This document shows, one piece after another, positions 1 to 8,861 of a stretch of DNA of 64,000 nucleotides. The notes under the pieces are model-generated. The model saw only the letters and a list, made by a program, of their open reading frames with translations. It was not told the DNA's origin and ran no database searches. The position numbers and the translations under genes were made by a program. Position 1 is the first letter of the stretch; each line of letters opens with the position of its first letter. This DNA is from Streptomyces sp. CB02056 (GTDB lineage: Bacteria > Actinomycetota > Actinomycetes > Streptomycetales > Streptomycetaceae), in the NCBI RefSeq assembly GCF_001905545.1, contig NZ_LIPD01000006.1, forward strand, positions 1-64,000, written 5' to 3'.

Positions 1-135
1 TTCCCCTAACACACAAAAAACAAGCTGAAGAAGAGAACACGAGACCCGGGATCGGAAAAGCGGACACCAGTCCGTGAATCCGAGCCGGAAACCCGGGCCC
101 TGGGAAGAGAGAAAGAGCACGCACCGCACGAAGAC

Positions 136-179
136 TAAAAACGCGAATGAGCCGGGCACTTCACGTGCTTCCGGCTCAT
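136..179 (-). terminator. Rho-independent terminator on the minus strand
   Basis: The 9-base arms ATGAGCCGG (148-156) and CCGGCTCAT (171-179) pair perfectly, with an inner GCAC/GTGC extension. Read on the minus strand, the hairpin is followed by TTTTT (complement of 137-141). It would end transcription of the decayed minus-strand gene upstream. The flanking 1-135 is unusually AT-rich for this genome and shows no gene. Confidence 0.75.
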
Positions 180-192
180 CGCGCTATCCGTC

Positions 193-480
193 CGAACTCG
201 CGGCCCCGTACAGGTGCCGGAGCCTCACGCCCCTCGACCTAGGCGGCCCACTGTTCACGTTCCATGGCGATCGCGCGCTCGTCCGCGGGCCATGCGTGGT
301 AGAGGTCGGGGCGACGGTGAAGGCGGCGTCGCGGCACTGGAATTAGTGGGATACGCCATCGACGGTGGTGAGCGCCTTGCGCGGACCGTCGTACCAGTCA
401 AGCTCGACGTACACGGGCTCGAAGCCCACTACTCCGGCGCCCCGGTCGATCCGGCATCCCGGAGGCGCCCGCCGGTGCTC
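193..480 (-). pseudogene. Decayed gene for a small conserved actinobacterial protein (WYDGPR family)
   Basis: On the minus strand, about 432 to 343 translates as a clean segment containing VYVELDWYDGPR, then meets an in-frame TAA at 343-345. Downstream, in a different frame, the segment YHAWPADERAIAMEREQW follows and is cut by a TAG. From memory, streptomycete proteins of unknown function run from a WYDGPR motif through a short linker to a WP-DE-A-ExEQW motif, so the order fits one ancestral gene broken by at least one frameshift and two stops. A good terminator sits just downstream. Function is unknown; the family match is recalled, not searched. Confidence 0.55.
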
Positions 481-557
481 CCTGGCATCATGCGGTCCGC
501 GGCCGGGAACCAGCACCGGCTGCAACGGGCAGGTGTCGTGGGGTGGGTGAGGGCGCG

Positions 558-1277
558 ATGGGTGTCGGGACGGAACCGGTCATCAAGCCGAGCAGGCGGG
601 CGGCGCGGCTCCGGGCGGCGGGGCGGGTGCTGATCGTGCTGGCGGGGCTGGTGCCCGTCGTGGCCGGGTTCCTCCTCTTCGTGCGCACGTACGACGTGAC
701 GGTGGCGTACCGGACGGCCCCGGTGTGCGGGACGTCGGCGGCCGGGGCGGGTGCGGACTGCCTGCGGCTGGAGAGCGGGCGGGTCGTGAGGAAGAAGGTG
801 GACACCGACCGGGAGAACGACCTCAGTTCGTACAAGCTGGTCGTCGTGCGCGAGACCGCGGGCGGCGACGAGTACGACGTGGGCGAGCCCTTCTTCCAGG
901 ACGTAGAGGTCGGCACCGCGATCGACGTGGGGGTCTGGAAGGGCGAGGTGGTGCAGATCTCGTACCGCGGCCACCGGGCGGTGAAGCCTCAGCTGCCCTG
1001 GCTGCCCGTCCTCGGGGTGGCGCTGCTGATCGGCGTCGGCAGTGCGGCGGTCGTCCACGGTCTGCACCGGTCCCGGGAGGGCCTCAGGGACGTGGTGCAG
1101 GTCGGGAGCATCGTGTTCACCGTCGGGTCGTTCGCCGGTTCCCTCGTCCTCATCGGGGCGTTCCAGTGGTCGTTCCCCGTGACGATCACGGTCGCCGTCC
1201 TGGCCTGGTTGAGCACCGTCGCGGCCTGTGCGGTGGTCGGCCGCCTGTCCTTCGGGCCGGCCCGGGCCTGTGCGTGA
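558..1277 (+). CDS. Membrane protein of unknown function
   Basis: About 239 residues. There is a basic N-terminus, a hydrophobic segment at about residues 20-40, an extracytoplasmic region of roughly 100 residues with two cysteines and many charged residues, then three hydrophobic segments in the C-terminal half. The layout suggests a DUF3592-like sensor or scaffold membrane protein, but no catalytic motif is visible. The ATG at 558 has GAGGG at good spacing; a GTG at 543 in the same frame is an alternative that adds five residues. It stands alone, about 100 bp before a secreted peptidase. Confidence 0.7.
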   Translation: MGVGTEPVIKPSRRAARLRAAGRVLIVLAGLVPVVAGFLLFVRTYDVTVAYRTAPVCGTSAAGAGADCLRLESGRVVRKKVDTDRENDLSSYKLVVVRETAGGDEYDVGEPFFQDVEVGTAIDVGVWKGEVVQISYRGHRAVKPQLPWLPVLGVALLIGVGSAAVVHGLHRSREGLRDVVQVGSIVFTVGSFAGSLVLIGAFQWSFPVTITVAVLAWLSTVAACAVVGRLSFGPARACA

Positions 1278-1376
1278 CCGGTGGGTTCGGGAATCGGCTT
1301 GCACTGACGCAGGATTGTCAGGTTATCGCCATGGGAAGGGAGCAGGCCACAGACCGTTCCCTCCGGAAGGACCCCC

Positions 1377-2702
1377 GTGCACCGCACCACCGTCAGAACC
1401 GCCACCGCCCTGCTCGCCACCGTACTCGCCGGTGCGGTGCTGGGGGCCGCGCCCGCCGGGGCCCGTCCGGCGGGCGACAACCGTCCGGCGGGCGACAAGC
1501 CGTCGACACGTCAGGTGGAGGTGTTCGCCGAGGACGGCGGCATCTCCCGGGCCCAGGCCCCGGCCGTCTCCCCCTATCTCGCCGACGGCGCCCAGGGCGT
1601 GGCCCCGATGCGGGGCGACGGCGACGTGACGGCGCTGGTCCGCAACGGGGAGCCGGCCGCCAAGCTGGACGTGGTGGTGATCGGCGACGGGTACACCGCG
1701 CAGGAGCAGGACAAGTTCCGCGCGGACGCGGCCCAGAAGTGGCGCGAGATGACCGCCGTGGAGCCCTACGCCAGCTACCGCGCGCTGTTCAACGTCTGGG
1801 CGGTGTCCGCGATATCGCCCGAGTCCGGGGTGACCGGGGATCCGGACCAGGGGACGGTGCGGCACACCGCGCTGGGCTCGTACTTCTGGTGCGACGGCGT
1901 GGAACGGCTGCTCTGCGTGGACGAGAAGGCGGTCGAGTCGTACGCGGCGAAGGCCCCGCAGGCGGACCTGGTGCTCGTGGTGGCCAACAGCGCGAAGTAC
2001 GGCGGCGCCGGCTACAACGACGTCAAGTCCCCGCTCGGCTACGAGGGGATCGCCACCGTGGCGGGCGGCAACGCGAAGTCCGGGCAGATCGCGGTGCACG
2101 AGACCGGGCACTCGCTGGGCAAGCTGGCCGACGAGTACGCGTACGACGGCCAGGGGACGTACCAGGGCAGCGAGCCCACCGAGGCCAACATCAGCACCCT
2201 GACCGCCGACCGAATGCGCCAGCAGGGCACCAAGTGGTCGCGCTGGCTGGGCCAGGCCTCGCCGGACGGCGGCACGGTCGGCGCGTACGAGGGCGGCGGC
2301 TACTACCCGACCGGGCTCTACCGGCCGACCGAGAACTCGATCATGCGCTCGCTCGGACGGGAGTTCAACCTGCCCGGGCGCGAGGCGATGATCGCGGGCT
2401 TCTACCGCCACGCCACGCCGCTCACCAGCCCCACCGCCAACGGCAGTCGGCTCACCGCCGCGGACCGCCTCACCGTCGATCTGCCGGTGGCCGGCACCCG
2501 GCTGCGCTGGTACCTGGACGGGAAGGAGCTGCCCCGACTGGGCGGCCGCACCGCACTGGACCTGGCCGAGCTCAAGCTGACCGGGCCGCGCTCCCGGCCG
2601 CACGTGCTCACCGCGGTCGCCACCGACCCGACCCCGGCCGTCGCGGACCCGGCGCTGCGCGCGAAGCTGACCGCGAGCCTGTCCTGGACGGTGACGCGCT
2701 AA
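1377..2702 (+). CDS. Secreted M64-family-like zinc metallopeptidase
   Basis: 441 residues from a GTG start. The first roughly 27 residues form a Sec signal peptide ending in an Ala-rich cleavage region. The zinc site is HETGHSLGKLADEY (about residues 241-254), an HExxH helix with the downstream acidic residue typical of the IgA-peptidase M64-like group. DVVVIGDGYTAQEQ lies upstream, as is usual for the family. The C-terminus resembles a small beta-sandwich domain. Probably an extracellular protease of unknown substrate. A 15-bp perfect hairpin follows and separates it from the convergent MarR gene. Confidence 0.85.
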   Translation: MHRTTVRTATALLATVLAGAVLGAAPAGARPAGDNRPAGDKPSTRQVEVFAEDGGISRAQAPAVSPYLADGAQGVAPMRGDGDVTALVRNGEPAAKLDVVVIGDGYTAQEQDKFRADAAQKWREMTAVEPYASYRALFNVWAVSAISPESGVTGDPDQGTVRHTALGSYFWCDGVERLLCVDEKAVESYAAKAPQADLVLVVANSAKYGGAGYNDVKSPLGYEGIATVAGGNAKSGQIAVHETGHSLGKLADEYAYDGQGTYQGSEPTEANISTLTADRMRQQGTKWSRWLGQASPDGGTVGAYEGGGYYPTGLYRPTENSIMRSLGREFNLPGREAMIAGFYRHATPLTSPTANGSRLTAADRLTVDLPVAGTRLRWYLDGKELPRLGGRTALDLAELKLTGPRSRPHVLTAVATDPTPAVADPALRAKLTASLSWTVTR

Positions 2703-2751
2703 GCGCGTTAAAGGCGCCGGAACGCGCCGGGAGGCGCCAACACGACAGGAT

Positions 2752-2793
2752 GCCGCCGTCCCGCCCACTGGTCGACAGGGGCGGGACGGCGGC
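2752..2793. terminator. Bidirectional terminator hairpin
   Basis: The arms GCCGCCGTCCCGCCC (2752-2766) and GGGCGGGACGGCGGC (2779-2793) are perfectly complementary over 15 bp with a 12-nt loop. It lies between two convergent genes, as expected for a shared terminator. There is no long T-tract, as is common in streptomycetes. Confidence 0.75.
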
Positions 2794-2825
2794 GTCACGT
2801 TCGCCCCTGCCAGCGCGGCCCGCCC

Positions 2826-3395
2826 CTACTCCTCCTCGTCGAGCCTGGCGAGCCGGGTCGTCACATCGTCGGCGAAGCGGGCGAGGAGCCGGACGAGGTC
2901 GTCGCGGTCCTGCCGGGGCCAGTCGCCGAGGGCGTCGGTGAACCAGCCGAGCAGGAAGGCGAGGTAGCGGTTGACGGCCTCGGCGCCGGCCTCGGTGGGT
3001 TCGATGAGGCGGGCCCGGGCGTCGTACGGGTCGGGGATGCGGCGGGCGAGGCCGTGCTTCTCCAGGATCTGGACCTGGCGGGTGATGTGCGGGCCGACGA
3101 CCTGCATGCGGTCGGCGATCTCGCCGATCCGCAGGGGTCCGTCGGCCGTGCGCAGGGTGACGAGCACGCCCACCGCGGGCCGGTCGCGCCCCAGGCCCGC
3201 CTCCTCGACGGCGCGTTCGACGAGGCGGCCCCGGGTGAGGGCGGCGCTGAGCCGGGAGATCCGGGTCAGCGCGGCGAGGAGGTCGGGCCGCGGCTCCCCC
3301 GGTTCGCGGGCCTCGGGGGAATCGGAAGCCTTGACGGAGTCGGGCGCCTCGGGGAACCCGGGGGTCTCGGCGGGCTCAGGAATCTCAGCGGGCAT
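2826..3395 (-). CDS. MarR-family transcriptional regulator
   Basis: 189 residues from the ATG at 3395, which has GGAGG at close spacing. The N-terminal 40 residues are Pro/Glu-rich and probably disordered. Then comes a winged helix with recognition region around IGEIADRMQVVGPHITRQVQ and the MarR wing DPYDARARLIEPTEAG. A longer in-frame ORF exists upstream but would run through the operator palindromes. It is divergent from a flavin monooxygenase; two palindromes in the shared region suggest it represses both genes until an aromatic ligand binds. The ligand is unknown. Confidence 0.88.
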   Translation of the reverse strand: MPAEIPEPAETPGFPEAPDSVKASDSPEAREPGEPRPDLLAALTRISRLSAALTRGRLVERAVEEAGLGRDRPAVGVLVTLRTADGPLRIGEIADRMQVVGPHITRQVQILEKHGLARRIPDPYDARARLIEPTEAGAEAVNRYLAFLLGWFTDALGDWPRQDRDDLVRLLARFADDVTTRLARLDEEE

Positions 3396-3411
3396 GGCGC
3401 CTCCATGTTGC

Positions 3412-3428
3412 ATACCTAAGTTAGGTAT
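3412..3428. promoter_or_regulatory. Probable MarR operator 1
   Basis: ATACCTAA-G-TTAGGTAT is a perfect palindrome with 8-bp arms. It lies 17 bp upstream of the MarR start codon and is AT-rich in a GC-rich setting. The same core TACCT...AGGTA recurs at 3485-3495. Position and symmetry fit autoregulation. Confidence 0.7.
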
Positions 3429-3484
3429 CTGTATTGTGGGGGGTGGCCACCGCCCGCGAGGGCGACGTGCGACCTCCATAAAGA

Positions 3485-3495
3485 TACCTGAGGTA
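3485..3495. promoter_or_regulatory. Probable MarR operator 2
   Basis: TACCT-G-AGGTA is a perfect 5-bp palindrome matching the core of the site at 3412-3428, with flanking AGATAC/GTATCT half-symmetry. It lies on the monooxygenase side of the divergent region, about 75 bp before that start codon. Confidence 0.6.
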
Positions 3496-3571
3496 CGTAT
3501 CTTTCCGCTCGTCCAGGTGCGTACCACCGACGTGCCGGCGGGGATGCCCGCCGGGAAGGAAGTGAGAGGCC

Positions 3572-4795
3572 ATGAACACCGTGTCACGCCCCGCCCGTCG
3601 CGTCCTCGTCTCCGGGGCCAGCATCGCGGGGCCCGCGCTCGCGTACTGGCTCGACCGGTACGGATTCGAGGTGACCGTCGTCGAGAAGGCCGCCGCCGTG
3701 CGCGGGGGCGGCTACGCCATCGACGTTCGCGGGCCCGCCCGCGAGGTCGTGGAGCGCATGGGGCTGCTGCCTCGCCTGCGCACCGTCCACGTCGACAGCC
3801 AGCGAATCACCTTCGTCGATTCCGTCGGGCGGACCGTCGGCTCGCTGCGCCCGGAACAGCTGACCGGCGGCGCGGCCGGCCACGACCTGGAGGTCCGGCG
3901 CGGCGACCTGGCCGACGCCCTCCAGGAGCCGCTGCGCGGCCGGGTCGAGTTCCTCTTCGAGGACTCGATCGCCGCGCTGGAGGACGACGGGGAGGCCGTC
4001 CACGTACGGTTCGACAGCGGCGCCAGCCGCAGCTTCGACCTCGTGGTCGGCGCGGACGGCCTGCACTCGAACACCCGCCGGCTGGTTCTCGGCCCCGAGG
4101 AGGCCTTCCACCGCTACCTCGGGCACGTCTTCGCCGGCTTCACGCTCCCGAACGAGTTCGGCCTCGTCCGCGAGGCCGTCGTCTGGAACGACGTCGGGCG
4201 CGGCGCGGTCCTCAACGCGCACGAACCGGCCGACCGGCTCCACGGCTTCCTCACCTTCACCCGCGACGACCCGCCCTTCGAGGCCTTCCGCGATCCGCGG
4301 GCCCAGCGCGAGCTGGTCGCCGCGCGGTTCCCGGAGCGGGTCTGGCACCTGCCGCGCCTGGTGGCGGCGATGCGGGACGCCGAGGACCTCTTCTTCGACG
4401 TCGTCAGCCAGATCCACCTGCCCAGCTGGTCGCGCGGGCGGGTGGTCCTCGCGGGCGACGCCGCGCACGCCACGTCGTTCCTGTCCGGCCAGGGGTCCAG
4501 CCTCGCCCTGGTCGGCGCGTACGTCCTGGCCGGCGAACTGGCCGCGCGCTCCGACCACACCGCCGCCTTCGCGGCCTACGAGCGCCGGATGCGCCCCTTC
4601 GCCGAGCGCAACCAGGCGCTGGCCACCGGAGGCGGCACGTCGGTGGCGCCGAGGACACGGGAGCAGTTGGAGGCCCGCAACACCGTGGTGCGCGATCCGG
4701 AATCCGCCGCGAGCGAGCTGGCGACGCCGAGTGCCCGGGCGGCCCGGGCCGCCCACTCGGACCTGCGGCTGCCGGACTACGCCGGACGGCTGTGA
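3572..4795 (+). CDS. FAD-dependent aromatic monooxygenase
   Basis: 407 residues. The N-terminal Rossmann motif VLVSGASIAGPALAYWL (GxSxxGP variant) binds the ADP of FAD, VVGADGLHSNTR is the DG motif, and VVLAGDAAHATSFLSGQG is the GD motif that contacts the FAD ribityl chain. This is the class A flavoprotein hydroxylase fold, close to the TetX/rifampicin monooxygenase-like group that hydroxylates phenols or inactivates drugs. The gene is divergent from a MarR regulator and shares its operators, suggesting substrate-induced expression. The substrate cannot be told from the sequence. Confidence 0.88.
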   Translation: MNTVSRPARRVLVSGASIAGPALAYWLDRYGFEVTVVEKAAAVRGGGYAIDVRGPAREVVERMGLLPRLRTVHVDSQRITFVDSVGRTVGSLRPEQLTGGAAGHDLEVRRGDLADALQEPLRGRVEFLFEDSIAALEDDGEAVHVRFDSGASRSFDLVVGADGLHSNTRRLVLGPEEAFHRYLGHVFAGFTLPNEFGLVREAVVWNDVGRGAVLNAHEPADRLHGFLTFTRDDPPFEAFRDPRAQRELVAARFPERVWHLPRLVAAMRDAEDLFFDVVSQIHLPSWSRGRVVLAGDAAHATSFLSGQGSSLALVGAYVLAGELAARSDHTAAFAAYERRMRPFAERNQALATGGGTSVAPRTREQLEARNTVVRDPESAASELATPSARAARAAHSDLRLPDYAGRL

Positions 4796-4824
4796 CGGTC
4801 AGGACGATCGGGCGACGGACCACC

Positions 4825-4860
4825 GGTGCCGGCCTCCCCACGAACGGGGAGACCGGCACC
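4825..4860. terminator. Bidirectional terminator hairpin
   Basis: The arms 4825-4839 and 4846-4860 pair over 15 bp with one mismatch and a 6-nt loop. It sits between the convergent monooxygenase (ends 4795) and nuclease (ends 4875). Confidence 0.75.
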
Positions 4861-4874
4861 GTCGTCCCCGGCCG

Positions 4875-7274
4875 TTACGGCAGCGGGATGCGCACCACCT
4901 GCGGGTCGTGGTCGCTGAGCTGCGTGCTGAACTCGCTGTTGATGTGCACGATGTCGTAGCTGTACGACGTGGCCGCGAGCGCGCCGGAGATCAGGATGTG
5001 GTCCAGCACCTGCGAGTTGCCCTCGTACACGTAGGTGTAGCGCTCGGGCAGCGGCAGGGTGCGCGGCAGGTCGGTGAGCGAGCCGCCGGCGGTGAGGATG
5101 TCGGCGGTCTGCGAGAACTCGAAGTCGTTGAGGTCGCCGAGCACGATGACCGAGGCGTTCGGGTCCACGGCCAGGATCTGGTCGGTGAAGCCCTTCACCG
5201 CGGTCGCCTGGGCGTGGCGCTGGGTCTCCGAGGGGTGGGCCGGCGGCTGGTAGCGGCCGAAGAGGGGCTGGTCGCCGCCCTTGGAGTTGAAGTGGTTGGC
5301 GATCACGAAGACCGGCTTGCCGTTCCAGCGGAACTCGCCGGCCAGCGGCTTGCGGCTGGAGTTGAACGCCGAGTTGGTCGGGTCGATCCGCCCGGGCGAG
5401 TAGGCGAGCTGCGGTGTGCCGCCCGCGTTCACCACGGAGTCGGCGGTGGTGGATCCGGCGCCGGGGCGGTCGGTGAAGGAGAGGCCGCGGTCGGTGCGGA
5501 ACAGGAACACCTGGCGGATGTTGCCGCCGGGCTGCCCGCCGTCCTGGCCGTCCACCGGGTCGATCTCGCGGTAGGAGTAGGAGGGGCCGCCGGCCGCGGT
5601 GATGGCCGCGGTGAGCTTGGCCAGGGTCTGGGTGGCGCTGACCGTGCCGTCGTCGGTGGCGCCGCTGTTGTCCTGGATCTCCTCGAGGGCGACCAGGTCG
5701 GGCGAGCGCAGGTTGGTCACGATGCCCGCCGCGAGGCCGTCGAACTTGCTCTGCGGGTCGGAGGGGGCGAGGTTCTCCACGTTGAAGGTGGCCGCGGCGA
5801 GCTGCCCGGCCGTCGGCGCGGCGGTGGTCTCGGGCGCGATGCCGCCGGAGGTGACCGCCGGGGTCGCGGTGACCTGGAGGGTGAAGTTGCCGAAGGCGTA
5901 GTCGAGCACGCCGACGGTGGCGCCGTTCAGGGTGTCGCCGACGTTGGCGGTCGGGGTGGGCGCGAGCGCCTTCCCGAGGACGACCCGCTCCGGGTTGCCG
6001 TCGTTCGCCTGGAGCAGGATGCCGCCCCGGTTGGTGCGGGTGGTGCTGCCCGGCGGGACGACGACGAGCTCGCCGTACTTGTTGGTCGGGCCGACCACGG
6101 CCGCGTTGTCGATCTCGACCCGCATGCCCTCCAGCGACCTCCAGAAGTCCAGGCCGTCGGTGGCGGGCTGGAAGTTCCCGGCCGCCTCGACGTCGCCGGA
6201 GGTGACGCTGGAGATGACCGCGGACGGGGGCACCCGCCCGCCCTGGCCGACCACGGTGGCGGCGGGCAGCGCGACGTTGTGGGCGACCACCGTGACGGTG
6301 GGCGCGGTCAGTTCGGTGATCGACAGGTTGGTGGTGCCGCCGGTGCCGCCGGGGCGGTACTGGGTGACGGTGGCGTTAACCGTCACCGAGTCGCCGACCG
6401 CGACCGAGGGCGCGCCGGCGGTGTAGACGTAGATGCCCTCGCTGGTGCCGGGGTCGTTGTCGGGCTGCGGGTCCTGGTACCAGAAGCCGTTGGGGCCGAC
6501 GGCCGTCACCACACCGGGCACGGCGCTGACCGCGCTGCCCGCCAGCGGGGAGGTGCGGGCGGCGCCCTGGATGTCGTGGATGCGGGTGCCGGCGGGGTTG
6601 CCGCCGGTGCCGGTGGAGGAGGAGTTGCGCGGCACGGGCGCGGTGATCGCGAAGTCCGCCGCGTTGTTGTCGGTGTCGGTGGCGCCGCCGCCGGTGCGCA
6701 GGGCGGCGGTGGAGTTCGACAGGTTGCCGGTCGGCGTCCCCTCGGCGGAGCTCGCGCCGCTGCCGTAGCCGACCAGGTCCTTCACCCCGGACTGGCTCGC
6801 GCAGCCCGAAGTGCAGGTCAGCGCCGTGCCGTTGGTGACGAGGGCGACCTTGCCGGAGGTCGCGGACATGGCGATCGTTCCGGTGGCGTCCGGCGTCGGC
6901 AGCGCGGCGCCCGTACCGGCTCCGGCGGCCTCCTGGACGAGGAAGTAGCGGCCGGGCGCGATCGTCCCGGAGAGGGTGGTCCGCGACCAGCTCCCCCCGG
7001 CGGCCGAGGCGTACTGCACCGTCCAGCCGGTGACGGACACCGGCGCGGTGCCGCGGTTGTACAGCTCGACGAAGTCGTTGGCGTACGGGGCGCCGGAGTT
7101 GCCGCCACCGCCGTACACCTGGCTGATCACGATGTCGGGCGACGCGGCCTGCGCCACGCCGCCGGGCAGCGCCACCAGCGCCGCCACCACGGCCGCGGCG
7201 GAGGCCGCCGCGAGCGTCCGGCGCCGGAACCGCGGCGCTCTCGGGTTGATCCGGGGGTTCGGGGTGCTCCGCAT
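4875..7274 (-). CDS. Secreted ExeM/NucH-type endonuclease with lamin-tail domain
   Basis: 799 residues. A twin-basic signal region (RRRTLAAASAAAVVAALVALPGG) is followed by a lamin-tail domain (DIVISQVYGGGGNSGAPYAN ... FVELYNRG), an OB-like middle region, and a C-terminal endonuclease/exonuclease/phosphatase domain. Visible catalytic landmarks are ATFNVENL, ALEEIQD, VIANHFNSKGGDQP, VLGDLNDFE and the final SDHDPQVV. This order is that of ExeM/NucH extracellular nucleases, which degrade environmental DNA for phosphate or biofilm turnover. The ATG at 7274 has AGGAGT upstream. Pho control is plausible, but no PHO box was seen. Confidence 0.92.
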   Translation of the reverse strand: MRSTPNPRINPRAPRFRRRTLAAASAAAVVAALVALPGGVAQAASPDIVISQVYGGGGNSGAPYANDFVELYNRGTAPVSVTGWTVQYASAAGGSWSRTTLSGTIAPGRYFLVQEAAGAGTGAALPTPDATGTIAMSATSGKVALVTNGTALTCTSGCASQSGVKDLVGYGSGASSAEGTPTGNLSNSTAALRTGGGATDTDNNAADFAITAPVPRNSSSTGTGGNPAGTRIHDIQGAARTSPLAGSAVSAVPGVVTAVGPNGFWYQDPQPDNDPGTSEGIYVYTAGAPSVAVGDSVTVNATVTQYRPGGTGGTTNLSITELTAPTVTVVAHNVALPAATVVGQGGRVPPSAVISSVTSGDVEAAGNFQPATDGLDFWRSLEGMRVEIDNAAVVGPTNKYGELVVVPPGSTTRTNRGGILLQANDGNPERVVLGKALAPTPTANVGDTLNGATVGVLDYAFGNFTLQVTATPAVTSGGIAPETTAAPTAGQLAAATFNVENLAPSDPQSKFDGLAAGIVTNLRSPDLVALEEIQDNSGATDDGTVSATQTLAKLTAAITAAGGPSYSYREIDPVDGQDGGQPGGNIRQVFLFRTDRGLSFTDRPGAGSTTADSVVNAGGTPQLAYSPGRIDPTNSAFNSSRKPLAGEFRWNGKPVFVIANHFNSKGGDQPLFGRYQPPAHPSETQRHAQATAVKGFTDQILAVDPNASVIVLGDLNDFEFSQTADILTAGGSLTDLPRTLPLPERYTYVYEGNSQVLDHILISGALAATSYSYDIVHINSEFSTQLSDHDPQVVRIPLP

Positions 7275-7520
7275 GAGGCTGACTCCTGACCACCGTCCGG
7301 GCGCGCGGCCCGACGGTTGTGACCACGGATGGGAAAGTGGGGCGCTGAGGTTCTAGCAGTGCCACCAGATCCCTACCGGTCGCGTCGGGCAACGGCCAGA
7401 CGTACGGCGGAAGAACGTTTCTACGCGCGACAAGTGGGAGACTCTGCTCCGGATTCAGGCGGTCAACTGCCGCCTTTTGAGCGTTTGTTGATTCACCGAA
7501 ACAACAGGAACAGCACGGAG

Positions 7521-7556
7521 CCCGGGCCCGGCAGCGCCCCCGCTGCCGGACCCGGG
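7521..7556 (-). terminator. Terminator hairpin in the 7275-7598 intergenic region
   Basis: The arms 7521-7536 and 7541-7556 pair over 16 bp with one mismatch around a CCCC loop. It lies downstream of the minus-strand gene at 7599 and upstream of the nuclease promoter. The rest of 7275-7598 is moderately AT-rich and would hold the nuclease promoter; no further gene is seen there. Confidence 0.7.
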
Positions 7557-7598
7557 CCGGTCCTCGTCGTCCGTGTCGCCCTCGCCGCCGACCCCGGC

Positions 7599-7973
7599 TC
7601 AGCCGGGGCGGTGCTGCGCCGCCCCCGGCACCGGCCGGGGCGGACGCCGGCGCAAGGGCGCCAGTTCGCGTTCCAGGGCCCGCACGTCCAGCGCTATCCG
7701 GGACGCGGTCTCGCGCGGGCCGGTGCCGGCGGGCAGCCGTCGCGACCACGAGCGGGGCTTGGCCGGGCCGTCCTGGACCATGTGGAAGTTGAGTCGCAGC
7801 ACGTCGGCGACGTCGACCAGGCTCACCAGGATCCTGGTGTCGGCGAGGTCGATGCAGACTTCGTTCCCGATGCACGAGCAGGCCACCAGGCCCTCGATGG
7901 CCTCCTCCGCCAGATATCTGGCCAGGGGTACCGCCTTCCCCCGCACCAGAAACGGACGTTCCACCGGAGTCAC
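7599..7973 (-). CDS. Small conserved protein of unknown function
   Basis: 124 residues from the GTG at 7973, chosen because GGGAGGAGG lies 7-8 bases upstream; a longer reading to 8033 has no such site. The protein is soluble, with two close cysteines (ACSCIGNEVC) in a hydrophobic core and an Arg/Pro-rich C-terminal tail. No known domain was recognised. It is monocistronic, with a terminator directly downstream. Confidence 0.6.
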   Translation of the reverse strand: MTPVERPFLVRGKAVPLARYLAEEAIEGLVACSCIGNEVCIDLADTRILVSLVDVADVLRLNFHMVQDGPAKPRSWSRRLPAGTGPRETASRIALDVRALERELAPLRRRPPRPVPGAAQHRPG

Positions 7974-8079
7974 CGGAACCGCCTCCTCCCCAGCAGCTGT
8001 ACGGTGCTCGGCCGCGGCGCAAGCGCACCGCAACGGACCGGGCCCGGCCTATGCTCCACCACATCGGACCGGTTCGCCA

Positions 8080-8098
8080 ACTCGGTGTCTCACCAAGT
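8080..8098. promoter_or_regulatory. Imperfect inverted repeat, possible operator
   Basis: ACTCGGTG-TCT-CACCAAGT is an 8-bp inverted repeat with one mismatch, lying about 110 bp upstream of the gene that starts at 7973. It could be a repressor site. The binding protein is unknown, and no coding frame is convincing in 7974-8267. Confidence 0.35.
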
Positions 8099-8267
8099 GA
8101 ATTGGGAGAACGCACCGGACCGGCGCACCGGCGCACGCCCCAGCGCACCGGGCCGGCCCCGGCAGCCCGGCCACGACGGCGGGCGCACGGCCCCGGAACG
8201 CGCGTGTGCCCGCCCGCACGAGGCGGACGGGCACAGCGGCGATGCGCGGAACCGGGCGGGCCGGGGC

Positions 8268-8861
8268 TCAGCGGCCGCCGCGGCCGTGCAGCACCAGGGA
8301 GCGGGTCAGCGCGAGCAGACCGCCGGTGCAGAGCGCGGTGCGGAGCATGTTGACCGGCACCCAGCTGTCCGCGAACTTGGCCCGCACGGCGGCGAAGTCG
8401 TGGATCTGCGCCGGGTCGCCGGCCGCCGCCAGCTCGTTGTTCAGCGGGATGTTGACACCCATGGTGACGATCAGCGCCACCACGTACAGCGCCGTCGCCA
8501 GGCCCGCCCAGAGCGCCGCCTGGCGCCGGCCGGCCTTGTGCAGCAGCCAGGCCGCCAGGCCGGTCGCCGCGAAGGCGCCGACGAAGACCAGGCCGAACAG
8601 CCCGTTCTCGATCGACTTGTTGATGTGCTGCATCGCCGTGACGTAGGTCCGGTCGTCCCCGGCCGCCAGGCCCGGCATCACCGACACGTCGAAGGCGAAG
8701 AACAGCCCCGCCATCAGGCCCATCGCCACGGTGGAACCCACCAGCAGCGGCCCCGCGGCCTTGCTCTGTCCGACAGCCCGCACCGAACTCCCCACCCCCG
8801 CACTCCCGATGGCCGACGGCGCCGTGTACGACAGCGGAACCGCGGTCTGATCCGAACGCAT
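8268..8861 (-). CDS. DUF1772 (anthrone-oxygenase-like) membrane protein
   Basis: 197 residues with four hydrophobic segments after a disordered N-terminal 35 residues. The motif NIPLNNELA after the third segment and the closing WVPVNMLRTALC segment are characteristic of DUF1772, which includes fungal anthrone oxygenase-like proteins. GAGAGGG precedes the ATG at 8861. In bacteria these proteins are mostly uncharacterised; no neighbouring polyketide gene supports an anthrone role here. Confidence 0.8.
   Translation of the reverse strand: MRSDQTAVPLSYTAPSAIGSAGVGSSVRAVGQSKAAGPLLVGSTVAMGLMAGLFFAFDVSVMPGLAAGDDRTYVTAMQHINKSIENGLFGLVFVGAFAATGLAAWLLHKAGRRQAALWAGLATALYVVALIVTMGVNIPLNNELAAAGDPAQIHDFAAVRAKFADSWVPVNMLRTALCTGGLLALTRSLVLHGRGGR

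Noticed and set aside
725-2941. 738-residue plus-strand ORF across two genes
   Set aside because: Arg/Gly-rich shadow frame overlapping the membrane protein and peptidase genes, with no start signal.
4731-7289. 852-residue plus-strand ORF opposite the nuclease
   Set aside because: Gly/Val/Arg-rich antisense frame; the minus-strand reading has a signal peptide and clear domains.
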